A DNA stretch of 64,000 bases from G963708235 sp963708235 (GTDB lineage Bacteria; Actinomycetota; Acidimicrobiia; Spongiisociales; UBA5794): NCBI GenBank assembly GCA_963708235.1, contig OY970200.1, forward strand, positions 2,604,001 to 2,668,000. Direction: 5' to 3'. The notes below the pieces were generated by a model, which saw nothing but the letters and a program-made list of their open reading frames with translations, did no database searches and was not told the DNA's origin. Shown piece after piece: positions 1-8,309 of the stretch. How positions within the stretch are numbered: the stretch's first letter is position 1; every line of letters starts with the position of its first letter. The position numbers were made by a program, and so were the translations under genes.

Positions 1-406
1 CCTCGGCGGCGACCTCGTCGAACGCCTCCCGGGTACGGGCGGCGACATCCGAGAGCCGTTCGGCACCACCGAGCGGCACATCCTCACCGTCGAACAGCGC
101 CTTGAGATCCATCGGGTGTCGGGTGCGGATCTCCTCGGATGTCATCCCGTCCCAGGCACCGACATCCGGCTCGCGCCATCGCGGATCGACATCGAAGTCG
201 AAACCGAGGGCGCCGGCGGTGGCTTCTGCCCGCCCCAGATCGGACGAAACGACCCGTAAAGGAGCTACGCCGCCGATCCGGGCGGTGAGCCGCTTGACCT
301 GCGTCCTCCCCGCAGCGCTGAAGCCGCCATTGCTGGTCCCCTGCCACAACCGCGCCGCATTGGCGACGGTCTCGGCATGACGAACAAGAATGACCTGACC
401 CGACAC
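1..406 (-). CDS. Histidine phosphatase family protein (3' end outside window)
   Basis: The reverse strand reads an N-terminal phosphoglycerate-mutase-like domain that runs off the left edge after about 135 residues. The RHAET motif at about residues 9-13 carries the phospho-accepting histidine and is followed by the WQG and SSDLGRA segments usual in this superfamily. The start is a GTG at 404-406, with GGGAG about 8 nt upstream. Members are phosphomonoesterases acting on sugar phosphates, nucleotides or cofactor precursors (for example CobC or GpmB-like enzymes). The substrate cannot be told from this fragment. It is transcribed away from the repeat-rich gap before hppA and has no visible operon partner in the window. 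Confidence 0.85.
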   Translation of the reverse strand, partial: MSGQVILVRHAETVANAARLWQGTSNGGFSAAGRTQVKRLTARIGGVAPLRVVSSDLGRAEATAGALGFDFDVDPRWREPDVGAWDGMTSEEIRTRHPMDLKALFDGEDVPLGGAERLSDVAARTREAFDEVAAE

Positions 407-572
407 GCAACAGACTCCCAACGATGTGACCCGCAGACGGTGACACATTGTACGGCCACCGGAGGAAGCCTCGGTCCCGCCCTGCGCCAAGGCGGAGAGA
501 GCCAGAAGGGCTTTTCCCCGCTGAAGGCGCTGTGCGCTCTTTCGGGCCTCCCCGCCCCCGTATGCCTTCCCT

Positions 573-818
573 CTCTTGGCCCTCCCCGCCCCGGGGGACG
601 GGGTGCCTCCGAGGTTCTGGGAGGAGGCGGGGCGGGGCGCGAGGCCGTCGTCCCCGAACGTCGACCTGTCGCGGACGGGCGAGTCGTCGTCCGAACAGTG
701 CTGTTCACGTGCCCGTCGGGGACACTACGAGTGGGCGAACATTGACGCCGCGCCCCGCCCCGTCTACGGCCGCAAAGCGTCCGCAGCCACCCCGCCCCCC
801 AGGGCGGGGAGGGCCAGA
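573..818 (-). mobile_element. Dispersed repeat element, copy 1 (both ends present)
   Basis: Non-coding element in the 619-nt gap between the phosphatase and hppA. Its right end lies at the left (574-641: GGCCCTCCCCGCCCC, then GGTGCCTCCGAGG, then GGAGGCGGGGCGGGGCGCGAG). Its left end lies at 744-818 in reverse complement (GGCTGCGGACGC, GGGCGGGGCGCGG). Both ends finish in GGCCCTCCCCGCCC facing inwards, so they are terminal inverted repeats. Further GGCCCTCCC-like fragments occur just outside (for example 914-930). No transposase is encoded, so a MITE-like or structured repeat is the likely nature. The rest of 407-976 shows no gene. Confidence 0.6.
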
Positions 819-976
819 CGGGAAGCAGCACGCCTGTCGGGCTCCGCAAGCACCACCCGAAACTCTTCTGGAACCCACGCGTGGCACCGAAGGCGCATCC
901 GGCAGGGATGGGAGGGCCAGAAAGGGACACATGCCGACCGCAACACCGTCGAGAGTCCGGCCTAGGACGCGGGTGA

Positions 977-996
977 GGGCCCGGTCGCCCGAGCCC
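977..996 (-). terminator. Hairpin downstream of hppA
   Basis: GGGCCCGG and CCGAGCCC flank a TCGC loop. On the minus-strand transcript all eight pairs form, with one G-U wobble. It lies 30 nt beyond the hppA stop, as expected for an intrinsic terminator, although no U-tract follows. Confidence 0.5.
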
Positions 997-1025
997 CCAC
1001 TCCGTCGTTTGCTACCTCGTGAGAC

Positions 1026-3104
1026 TCAGACGAACGCCGAGGCGAAGATCAGGCTGACGATGGTCATCACCTTGATCACGATGTTCATCGCCGGGCCGGC
1101 GGTGTCCTTGAACGGGTCGCCGATGGTGTCACCGACCACGGCGGCTTTGTGGGCCTCCGAGCCCTTGCCGCCGAACGCTCCGGCTTCGATGAACTTCTTG
1201 GCGTTGTCCCAGGCCCCACCGGCGTTGGCCATGAAGATCGCCAACAGGAATCCGGTGACCAGCGCACCGGCGAGCAGACCGCCGAGCGCTTCGACCGAGA
1301 TGAACCCGACGGCCAGCGGGAAGGCGATGGCGAGTCCTCCGGGGATCAGCATCTCACGCAGGGCGGACTTGGTCGAGATGTCGACACACCGGGCGTAGTC
1401 GGCCTTGACCCCTTCGCGCCCCTCGCGCAGACCGACGATCTCGCGGAACTGGCGGCGCACCTCCTCGATCATCTCGTTGGCGGCGCGACCCACCGCCTTG
1501 ATGGTCATGGCGGCGAACAGGAACGGGAACATGGCGCCGAGGAACAACCCGATCACCACGTGGATATCGAGGATGTTCAAGGTGTCGAGCACTCCGCCGG
1601 CCTCGATGACCGCCTGACGGAAGGTGAAGAACAGGGCCAGGGCGGTGACCGCCGCCGAGGCGATGGCGAAGCCCTTGGCGACGGCGGCGGTGGTGTTCCC
1701 CAGCGAGTCGAGGGCGTCGGTGGCCTCACGGACCTCCGGGGGCAGGTGGGCCATCTCGGCAATGCCACCGGCGTTGTCGGCAATCGGCCCGTAGGCGTCG
1801 ACCGAGACGGTGATACCGAGCGTGGACAGCACCCCGATGGCAGCGATGGCGATGCCGTAGATCCCGGCGAGCTCGCTCTCGAAGGCGATCGAACCGCCCC
1901 AGTAGGCGCCACCCATACCGGCGGCGACGACGATCACCGAGAACGCGGCCGAGCGCATCCCCTCGGCAATACCGGCGAGCGCCACGGTGGCGGGACCGGT
2001 CTCGGCCTGGCGGGCGATCTCCTTGACGATGCGATGGTGGTCGCTGGTGAACCACTCCGAGATCTGGCCGATCAGCCAACCGACGAACAGACCGATGACG
2101 ACGGCGATGAAGAGTCCCCAGGGGTTGTCGACCCCTTCGATTCCGGAGAACATCATCGGGGTCAGTGCCGCCACACCGGCGACGGTGATCCCCATGGCGA
2201 TCCAGGTGCCCTTGTGCAACGCCGAGGCGAGGCTGCCCTTGCCGGGCTTGACGAAGAACGAGCCGATGATCGAGGCACCCATCCCGATGGTGGCGATCAG
2301 CAGCGGATAGAAGAATGCCTGCTCCTGGAAGGCCAACCCGGTGAAGGCGAAGGCGGCGAACACAATCGGAGCGATCAGCGAACCGACGTACGACTCGAAG
2401 AGGTCGGCACCCATCCCGGCGACGTCGCCGACGTTGTCACCGACGTTGTCGGCGATGGTGGCCGGGTTGCGTGGATCGTCTTCGGGGATCCCGGCTTCGA
2501 CCTTCCCCACCAGGTCGGCGCCGACATCGGCGGCCTTGGTGTAGATGCCGCCACCGACACGTGAGAACAGGGCGATCGACGACCCACCGAGACCGATGGC
2601 GGTGAGGACGTTGAAGGGCTGATCGACCTCGAGCACCTCGACGAACAGCCAGTACCCGGAGGCGAGGGCGAGCAGACCGAGACCGGCGACCGAGAATCCC
2701 ATGACGGCGCCGCCGCGGAAAGCGAGAGGGAGGGCGTCGCGGATCCCGCCGGTACGGGCCGCCTCGGCGGTCCGTGAGTTGGCGGCGGTGGCGATACGCA
2801 TCCCGATGAACCCGGCGAGGGCCGAGAGGCTCGCTCCCCACAGGTAGGCGATGGCACCCCACGGGCGACCCCAGTCCAGCAGCACATAGATGAGCACGGT
2901 GAGGACCGCCACGAAGCCGGCGACCGCCATGTACTCACGTCGGATGAACGCCATGGAGCCCTCGCGGATGGCCGCCATGATCTCCTGCATGCGTTCGTTA
3001 CCGGGGCTGGCACTGTTGACTTGTCGAGCAAAGAAGGCCGCCAGCACAAGGCCGGCCAGAGCCGCAATGAGGGCAAGGTATACCCAGAGGACGGGGTTTT
3101 CCAC
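1026..3104 (-). CDS. hppA: Membrane-bound proton/sodium-pumping pyrophosphatase, K+-dependent type
   Basis: A 692-residue integral membrane pyrophosphatase, normal length for the family, which couples pyrophosphate hydrolysis to H+ or Na+ pumping. About 15 hydrophobic segments are visible, along with the acidic substrate-binding stretches around DNVGDNVGDVAG and near the C-terminus (GDTIGDPFKDT). At about residue 470 the sequence reads GNTTAA. An alanine after GNTT marks the K+-dependent subgroup, whereas K+-independent enzymes have lysine. Whether it pumps H+ or Na+ cannot be settled by eye. The start is GTG 3104 with GGGAG upstream, and a TAGACT hexamer further upstream may be its -10. It is divergent from the first Trk operon, which fits a K+-requiring enzyme next to K+ uptake genes. 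Confidence 0.95.
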   Translation of the reverse strand: MENPVLWVYLALIAALAGLVLAAFFARQVNSASPGNERMQEIMAAIREGSMAFIRREYMAVAGFVAVLTVLIYVLLDWGRPWGAIAYLWGASLSALAGFIGMRIATAANSRTAEAARTGGIRDALPLAFRGGAVMGFSVAGLGLLALASGYWLFVEVLEVDQPFNVLTAIGLGGSSIALFSRVGGGIYTKAADVGADLVGKVEAGIPEDDPRNPATIADNVGDNVGDVAGMGADLFESYVGSLIAPIVFAAFAFTGLAFQEQAFFYPLLIATIGMGASIIGSFFVKPGKGSLASALHKGTWIAMGITVAGVAALTPMMFSGIEGVDNPWGLFIAVVIGLFVGWLIGQISEWFTSDHHRIVKEIARQAETGPATVALAGIAEGMRSAAFSVIVVAAGMGGAYWGGSIAFESELAGIYGIAIAAIGVLSTLGITVSVDAYGPIADNAGGIAEMAHLPPEVREATDALDSLGNTTAAVAKGFAIASAAVTALALFFTFRQAVIEAGGVLDTLNILDIHVVIGLFLGAMFPFLFAAMTIKAVGRAANEMIEEVRRQFREIVGLREGREGVKADYARCVDISTKSALREMLIPGGLAIAFPLAVGFISVEALGGLLAGALVTGFLLAIFMANAGGAWDNAKKFIEAGAFGGKGSEAHKAAVVGDTIGDPFKDTAGPAMNIVIKVMTIVSLIFASAFV

Positions 3105-3294
3105 GAATCACTCCCGATCGATGACAGATAGAAATCGGCGGTAGTCTAGATCGCGCCATCCGGGCCCCGACATTCGACAGGGACATCCGGTCTGTTTTGG
3201 TGCGTCCCCGGCGGCTTCGTCTCCCTCTTTCCTCCCGGGATGGCATTCACCATGGCGTGCGGGGCCTAACATCGCGTGGCCGAAAGGAGACACC

Positions 3295-3957
3295 GTGCGT
3301 GTCGTGATCGCGGGTTGCGGTCGTGTCGGGTCAGATCTGGCGCTCGGGCTCTCGGAACTCGGCCACGACGTGTCGGTGATCGACCACCGGCACGGGATGT
3401 TCAAGGGTCTCGGCAACGCCTTCAATGGAACCACCCACGAGGGCCAGGCGTACGACATCCGTCTGCTCCGCAGCGCCGGGATCGAGGAAGCCGACGCCTT
3501 CGTCGCCGTCACCGACTCGGACAACGCCAACCTGATGTCGGTCCAGATCGCCAAGCAGGTGTTCGGGGTGCGACACACCATTGCCCGCCTCGACGACCCG
3601 GCGCGGGCCGACGCCTACCGGGCACTGGACATCCACTACGTCGCTGCCGCCAAGTTGGCCTCCAACGTGATCCGCGAGCAGATCCTCGACGAGGCGTTCC
3701 GCTATCACGTCACCTTCTCAACCGGAGACGTCGAGATCACCGAGGTGATCCTCGCCGAGCTTCCCAAACCGATCACCGTCGGAGATCTGGAGATCTCCGG
3801 CGAGCTGCGGGTCGCCGCCGTGCAGCGCGCCGACGTGGTCCACATCCCCGAACCCGGTTTCGCCCTCAGGGCCGGGGACATGGTGGTCGCCGCCACCAAA
3901 CCAAGCGCCCGTGCCAAGATCGGGCGGTACGTCGCCGCCGCCGAGGGTCGCCTGTGA
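3295..3957 (+). CDS. TrkA-type K+ uptake regulatory protein (CeoB-like)
   Basis: A 220-residue cytoplasmic gating protein with one NAD(H)-binding RCK_N domain (GCGRVG at residues 7-12, about 1-120) and one RCK_C domain (about 135-217). Bacterial Trk systems often split the double-length TrkA into two such proteins, as in mycobacterial CeoB and CeoC. The start is GTG 3295, with AAAGGAGA at 3282-3289 and a possible -10 TAACAT at 3267-3272. It is first in a five-gene unit with a second TrkA, a small membrane peptide, TrkH and a secreted protein. It should bind the cytoplasmic face of the TrkH encoded downstream and gate it in response to nucleotides. Confidence 0.92.
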   Translation: MRVVIAGCGRVGSDLALGLSELGHDVSVIDHRHGMFKGLGNAFNGTTHEGQAYDIRLLRSAGIEEADAFVAVTDSDNANLMSVQIAKQVFGVRHTIARLDDPARADAYRALDIHYVAAAKLASNVIREQILDEAFRYHVTFSTGDVEITEVILAELPKPITVGDLEISGELRVAAVQRADVVHIPEPGFALRAGDMVVAATKPSARAKIGRYVAAAEGRL

Positions 3958-3988
3958 CCTGCCGCCGCCACAACCTGTTGGGGGACCG

Positions 3989-4657
3989 ATGAGGATGCTG
4001 CTTGTCGGTGGAGGCAAGGTGGGATCGTTCCTCACCAGGGAGCTGCTCAAGGCCGGCCACGTGGTCTCGGTCATCGAGGCCGACGAGACCAGAGCGCGCA
4101 ACCTCGCCGAGGACACCCGAGCCCTCGTGTTCGCCGGTGACGGCACCGACGTCCGCCTCCTCGGCGACGCCGACGTCGACCGCTCCGACTGGGTGCTGGC
4201 GGTCAGCGGACACGACGAGGACAACCTGGTGGCCTGCCAGCTCGCCCTCACCCTCGGCGCCAAGCGGGTCCTCGCCCGGCTCAACGACCCCCGCAACCGG
4301 TCCACCTTCGAGGCACTCGGCATCCCGGTGGTGGCCGTCACCGACCTGATGGCCCAGGTCATCTCCCGTGAGGTCGAGGTGAGCGACCTGCACCGTATCG
4401 CCCTGATGGCGGGAGGCAACATCAGCCTGATCGAGCGGATGGTTCCCGACGGATTCCCCGCCCGGCCGCTCTCCGAGATCGAGTTCCCGCCCCCGTCGAT
4501 CCTGGTGACGGTGGTGCGCGGCGACGACGTCGAGGTCCCCACCGCCTCGACCGTGCTCCGACCCGGGGATCGGGTGCTGGCGGTGACCACCCTCGGCAAC
4601 GAGCGGGCATTCTGCGATGCGCTCGTCGACATGGCAGGGGGTCAGCGGTCGAAATGA
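3989..4657 (+). CDS. TrkA-type K+ uptake regulatory protein (CeoC-like)
   Basis: A 222-residue second half of the split TrkA: an RCK_N fold with GGGKVG near the N-terminus followed by an RCK_C domain. The ATG at 3989 is preferred over upstream in-frame codons because GGGGGA lies just before it and the Rossmann strand begins at once (MRMLLVGGG). It starts 31 nt after the previous gene. Its TGA overlaps the ATG of the next small gene (ATGA), indicating translational coupling. It probably forms a hetero-oligomeric ring with the preceding TrkA paralogue on TrkH. Confidence 0.92.
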   Translation: MRMLLVGGGKVGSFLTRELLKAGHVVSVIEADETRARNLAEDTRALVFAGDGTDVRLLGDADVDRSDWVLAVSGHDEDNLVACQLALTLGAKRVLARLNDPRNRSTFEALGIPVVAVTDLMAQVISREVEVSDLHRIALMAGGNISLIERMVPDGFPARPLSEIEFPPPSILVTVVRGDDVEVPTASTVLRPGDRVLAVTTLGNERAFCDALVDMAGGQRSK

Positions 4658-4803
4658 TCGACGACGACCGACCGTTCTCCCCGCCGTCGCGTTTCGCCGA
4701 GCTCAAGGGCGGACTGGTGACCTTCCTCATCGAGGCAGGGGTCGTCGTCGTCGCCATCCTGGTGGCGGTGGCGATCTCCGCCGCCGTCCTGCTCGTGGTG
4801 TAA
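4654..4803 (+). CDS. Small single-span membrane protein in the Trk operon (49 aa)
   Basis: Short ORF of 49 codons whose ATG overlaps the stop of the upstream TrkA gene (ATGA) and whose TAA lies 10 nt before the trkH start. It has an acidic N-terminus (MIDDDRPF), then KGG, then one hydrophobic helix rich in Val and Ala that runs to the C-terminus. I do not recognise a family. Its position and coupling suggest a small subunit or regulator of the Trk channel, loosely like KdpF in the Kdp complex. That comparison is inference from layout only. Confidence 0.7.
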   Translation: MIDDDRPFSPPSRFAELKGGLVTFLIEAGVVVVAILVAVAISAAVLLVV

Positions 4804-4813
4804 GCCGCCGGCG

Positions 4814-6310
4814 ATGCTGATCCGTCCCCACGCCGACGATTTCCGCACCATCGGTCACTACCTGGGCAGGGTGTTCCTCGTCGTCGCCGCCGCCGGGTTG
4901 GCGCCGGCGGTGTGGGCCGCACTGGCCCGGGAGTGGGCACCGCTGTTGTCATTCCTCGTGATGAGCGGCGCCTTCGCCGTGATCGGGGCGGCACTGCTGG
5001 GACACCACAGCCGTCAACCCCGCCTCGACTGGAGCCACGGCATGGTGGTGGTGGCCCTCACCTGGCTGCTGGTCCCGGCGGTGGGATCGATCCCCTTCCT
5101 GCTGTCGGGTCACTACTCGGCGCCGCTCGATGCGTTCTTCGATGCCACGTCGGGCCTTTCGACCACCGGGCTGGCGCTGGTGCAGGACCTCGATCATCTC
5201 TCGTCGTCGCTGAACTTCTGGCGACACCTGCTCCACTTCCTGGGTGGACAGGGCATCGTCATCGCCGCCCTCTCCATCTTCGCCGGCGGGGGTGCGGTGA
5301 CCCTCTACCTCGGGGAGGGTCGCGACGACCGGATCCTCCCCTCGGTGACCTCGACGGCGAGATTCATCTGGGTGGTGGCACTGGTCCACCTCCTCGCCGG
5401 CGTGACCGCACTGACCCTGGTCGGCTGGTTCCATCTCGGATTCGAACCGGGACGGTCGGCATTCCATGCGCTGATGATCTTCTTCGGCGCTTTCGACACC
5501 GGCGGTTTTGCCCCGCAGAGCACCAGCATGGGCTACTACCACGACGCCGTGTACGAAGGGGTGACGGCGGTGCTGATGGTGGCGGGGGCCATCTCGTTCG
5601 GGATGCATTTCGCCCTGTGGCGCGGACGGCGGCGGGCGGTGTTCGCCAACCTCGAGACGCGCACCATCCTGGCGACCTTCGGATTCACCCTTGCCCTCAC
5701 GCTGGTCGGGCTCGCCGCCACCGGCATGTACGGGAGCGTCGCCGGACTCAGCCGTCAGGGTCTGTTCCAGGTGATATCCGCCCACACCGGTACCGGATTC
5801 GCCACGGTCCCCAACGCCGAACTTGCGTCGTGGAGCGGTCTCGCCTTTGGCGGTCTCGCCATCGCCATGGCCCTCGGCGGTATGGCCTCGTCGACCGCCG
5901 GCGGGGTGAAGGCATTGCGGATCGGGCTCACCGTCAAAGCGGTGGTCCTGCAGGTGAAACAGACCCTGCTGCCGCCGGGTGCGGTGGTCAGCCGTGCCTA
6001 CTACCAGACCGGCAAGCGCCGCCTCACCCCCGAGATGGCGCAGTCGGTGATGGTGGCGTCGCTGCTGTATGTGGCGCTCTATCTGCTGGGGACCGGTGTG
6101 GCGCTCGCCTATGGGTATTCGTTGCAGGAGGCCTTGTTCGAGTCGGTGAGCGCAGGCGCCAACGTCGGTCTCTCGGTCGGTGTGACCGACCCGGGGATGC
6201 CGATCCTGCTCCAGGTGACCTACATGCTCCAGATGTGGCTGGGACGGCTCGAGTTCGTCGCCTCGTTCGCCCTTATCGGGTTCCTCTATACCTGGTGGAG
6301 GGGAAAGTGA
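4814..6310 (+). CDS. trkH: Trk-type K+ channel subunit TrkH/TrkG
   Basis: A 498-residue membrane protein of the SKT superfamily, the ion-conducting subunit for K+ uptake. The four pore-loop filter motifs can be read in order: TSGLSTTGLA, FDTGGFAP, HTGTGFATV and AGANVGLSVG. Each has the conserved filter glycine, and each is flanked by M1-P-M2-type hydrophobic segments. It is a little longer than the second TrkH in this window. It sits behind two TrkA subunit genes and a small membrane peptide, and its stop overlaps the next start (GTGA at 6307-6310), so the cluster reads as one operon. Confidence 0.93.
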   Translation: MLIRPHADDFRTIGHYLGRVFLVVAAAGLAPAVWAALAREWAPLLSFLVMSGAFAVIGAALLGHHSRQPRLDWSHGMVVVALTWLLVPAVGSIPFLLSGHYSAPLDAFFDATSGLSTTGLALVQDLDHLSSSLNFWRHLLHFLGGQGIVIAALSIFAGGGAVTLYLGEGRDDRILPSVTSTARFIWVVALVHLLAGVTALTLVGWFHLGFEPGRSAFHALMIFFGAFDTGGFAPQSTSMGYYHDAVYEGVTAVLMVAGAISFGMHFALWRGRRRAVFANLETRTILATFGFTLALTLVGLAATGMYGSVAGLSRQGLFQVISAHTGTGFATVPNAELASWSGLAFGGLAIAMALGGMASSTAGGVKALRIGLTVKAVVLQVKQTLLPPGAVVSRAYYQTGKRRLTPEMAQSVMVASLLYVALYLLGTGVALAYGYSLQEALFESVSAGANVGLSVGVTDPGMPILLQVTYMLQMWLGRLEFVASFALIGFLYTWWRGK

Positions 6311-6852
6311 GGGGCCGTCGGTTCACCGTGGGAAGCCTGATCGCCGTCGTGCTGGTGATGCTCGGCCCGGTTCCGGCCCTCGCCGCCGATCCGGTCACGG
6401 CGCTCGACCTGATCGAGTCGTCGGAGGCGTACTCCGGGCTCGAGGTGACCGTCACCGGTGAGTTGGTCGGCGACTACGGCCGGCGCCGCAATGACTCGAC
6501 CTGGGTCCAGCTCAACGACGATCCCTATGCGTTCACACCGCTACGGGAAGGCGGCAACCTCGCCGGGACCAACATCGGTATCGGTGTCCGCCTCCCGGAG
6601 CGGTTGGTCTCCGATCTGGACCCTCCCGGCGGCTACAGCCGGAAGGGACCGCTGGTGTCCGTCACCGGGATCTGGCGCCACCACGATCCGGCGCGGGGAG
6701 GCGAGTCCTACCTCGACGCCACCTCGCTCCGGGTCGAGGAACCCGGGCGTCCCCTCACCGACGACGCCTCCATCGCCCCCCGGCTCGCCGCCGCCGTGCT
6801 GCTCTGGGCGGCTTTCGCCGCCGTCTGGGTCCGTCACCGACGCCCCCGCTGA
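6307..6852 (+). CDS. Secreted/membrane-anchored protein with OB-like fold
   Basis: A 181-residue protein starting at GTG 6307, overlapping the trkH stop. It has a signal peptide (RRFTVGSLIAVVLVML, ending near ALA-AD), then a beta-rich segment of about 100 residues beginning LEVTVTGELVGD and including WVQLNDD. This resembles the OB-fold domains of bacterial nucleic-acid-binding or cytochrome-maturation-like proteins. A C-terminal hydrophobic helix (AAAVLLWAAFAAVWV) and a basic tail follow. It is probably anchored facing outside. The function is unknown; cotranscription with trkH suggests a role tied to K+ uptake, but nothing in the sequence proves it. Confidence 0.75.
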   Translation: MRGRRFTVGSLIAVVLVMLGPVPALAADPVTALDLIESSEAYSGLEVTVTGELVGDYGRRRNDSTWVQLNDDPYAFTPLREGGNLAGTNIGIGVRLPERLVSDLDPPGGYSRKGPLVSVTGIWRHHDPARGGESYLDATSLRVEEPGRPLTDDASIAPRLAAAVLLWAAFAAVWVRHRRPR

Positions 6853-6860
6853 CAGCAGTC

Positions 6861-8309
6861 TCAGCGACGCCACAACTCGCGGGTGAACAGGAGCAGCACG
6901 GGAAAGATCTCGAGCCGCCCCACGATCATCACGAACGCCAGCAGCCACTTCCCCAGAGCCGGGACCACCAGATAGTTCGAGCTGGGACCGACCGCCCCGA
7001 GTCCGGGTCCCACGTTGCCCAGGCTCGACGCCACCGCCGATGCCGAGGTGACGAGGTCGAGTCCGATCCCCAGACCCGACTCGATGAGCCCCATGGCCAA
7101 GGTGGCGGTCATGAACACGAACATGTAGAGCAGGAAGAACGACTGCACCGATTCGACGATCTGGTCGGGGACGTTCTCCTTCCCGAGGCGGGTCACGAAC
7201 ACGCCGCGGGGATGGATGAGACGCCGAACATCGTTGCGCGACGCCGAATAGAGCACCCCGAGCCGGAACGGGGTCACCGACCCTGCCGTCGAGCCGGTCA
7301 TCCCGCCGACGAACATGAGGCCCAGCACCAGGATCTGCAGGGCGGCGACCCACTGTCCGAAGTCGGCGGTGACGAACCCGGTGGTGGTGACCAGCGACAC
7401 AACGGTGAAGACGGCATTGCGGATCGTCTCTGCGACCGGTGCCGACCAGGTTCCGATCAGCGCCACCAGTGCAGCCCCGACCATGATCCCGATGTAGAGC
7501 CGGAACTCGGCGTTGCGGAGATAGCTGGAGGGCCGGCGCAGGGCGCGATAGTGGAGGGCGAACGACGCCCCCGCCAACACCATGAACACGATGACCACCC
7601 ACTGCGAGTAGGCGGAGAACCCGCCCAGCGAATCGACGTGGGTGCTGAAGCCGCCCGTCGACATCGTCGTCAGCGAATGCGCCGTGGCGTCGAACAGGGT
7701 CATGTCGCCGAGCCACAGCAGGATCACCTGCGCCACGGTGAACATCACGTAGACCAGCCACAACCGCTTGGCGGTCTCGCGAAACCGCGGGGTGAGACGG
7801 TCGGGTGTCGGGCCGGGCGCCTCGGCACGGGCAAGCTGGACCCCGCCGACACCGAGCAGCGGCAAGATCGTGATCGACAACACGATCACACCCATCCCGC
7901 CGAGCCATTGGGTGAGCGCCCGCCACATCAGAATGCCGTGCCCGAGCACCCCCGGGTCTGGGATGATCGAGGCCCCGGTGGTGGTGAACCCGGCGGTGGT
8001 CTCGAAGAAGGCGTCGGTGACGTTCCCGATGGCGCCGGTGAACAGGAAAGGGAGGCATCCGAAGGCGGATATGGCGAACCAGGCCAGCCCGACGATGGCG
8101 AACCCTTCGCGGACCGACAACCCGTCCGGTGCTGCAAAGAACCGCTTTGCGGCAAGCCCGACCACCACGGTGAGCGCCGCGGCGAGACCCATCTGCCAGG
8201 CATCACCCCACTCGCCGTAGAGGAGCGCCACGGCGACCGCCAGCATCATGGCGGCGCCGACCGCCGCAACGACGACACCGATCACATGGAGAAGCGGTCG
8301 GAACGCCAT
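6861..8309 (-). CDS. trkH: Second Trk-type K+ channel subunit TrkH
   Basis: A 482-residue SKT-superfamily channel with filter loops TAGFTTTGAS, MSTGGFST, VTTTGFVT and SLGNVGPGLG. It is clearly a paralogue of the other TrkH but divergent in sequence and nearer to the classical bacterial TrkH pattern. Its ATG at 8309 shares one base with the stop of the upstream trkA gene (TGATG), so the two form a two-gene operon on the minus strand. It is tail-to-tail with the first Trk operon (9 nt apart). Two K+ uptake systems side by side suggest different affinities or regulation. Confidence 0.93.
   Translation of the reverse strand: MAFRPLLHVIGVVVAAVGAAMMLAVAVALLYGEWGDAWQMGLAAALTVVVGLAAKRFFAAPDGLSVREGFAIVGLAWFAISAFGCLPFLFTGAIGNVTDAFFETTAGFTTTGASIIPDPGVLGHGILMWRALTQWLGGMGVIVLSITILPLLGVGGVQLARAEAPGPTPDRLTPRFRETAKRLWLVYVMFTVAQVILLWLGDMTLFDATAHSLTTMSTGGFSTHVDSLGGFSAYSQWVVIVFMVLAGASFALHYRALRRPSSYLRNAEFRLYIGIMVGAALVALIGTWSAPVAETIRNAVFTVVSLVTTTGFVTADFGQWVAALQILVLGLMFVGGMTGSTAGSVTPFRLGVLYSASRNDVRRLIHPRGVFVTRLGKENVPDQIVESVQSFFLLYMFVFMTATLAMGLIESGLGIGLDLVTSASAVASSLGNVGPGLGAVGPSSNYLVVPALGKWLLAFVMIVGRLEIFPVLLLFTRELWRR

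Noticed and set aside
1149..2564. 471-codon plus-strand frame inside hppA
   Set aside because: Antisense shadow of a well-conserved gene; composition (Gly/Asp/Glu/His-rich) is typical of reverse-frame artefacts in GC-rich DNA.
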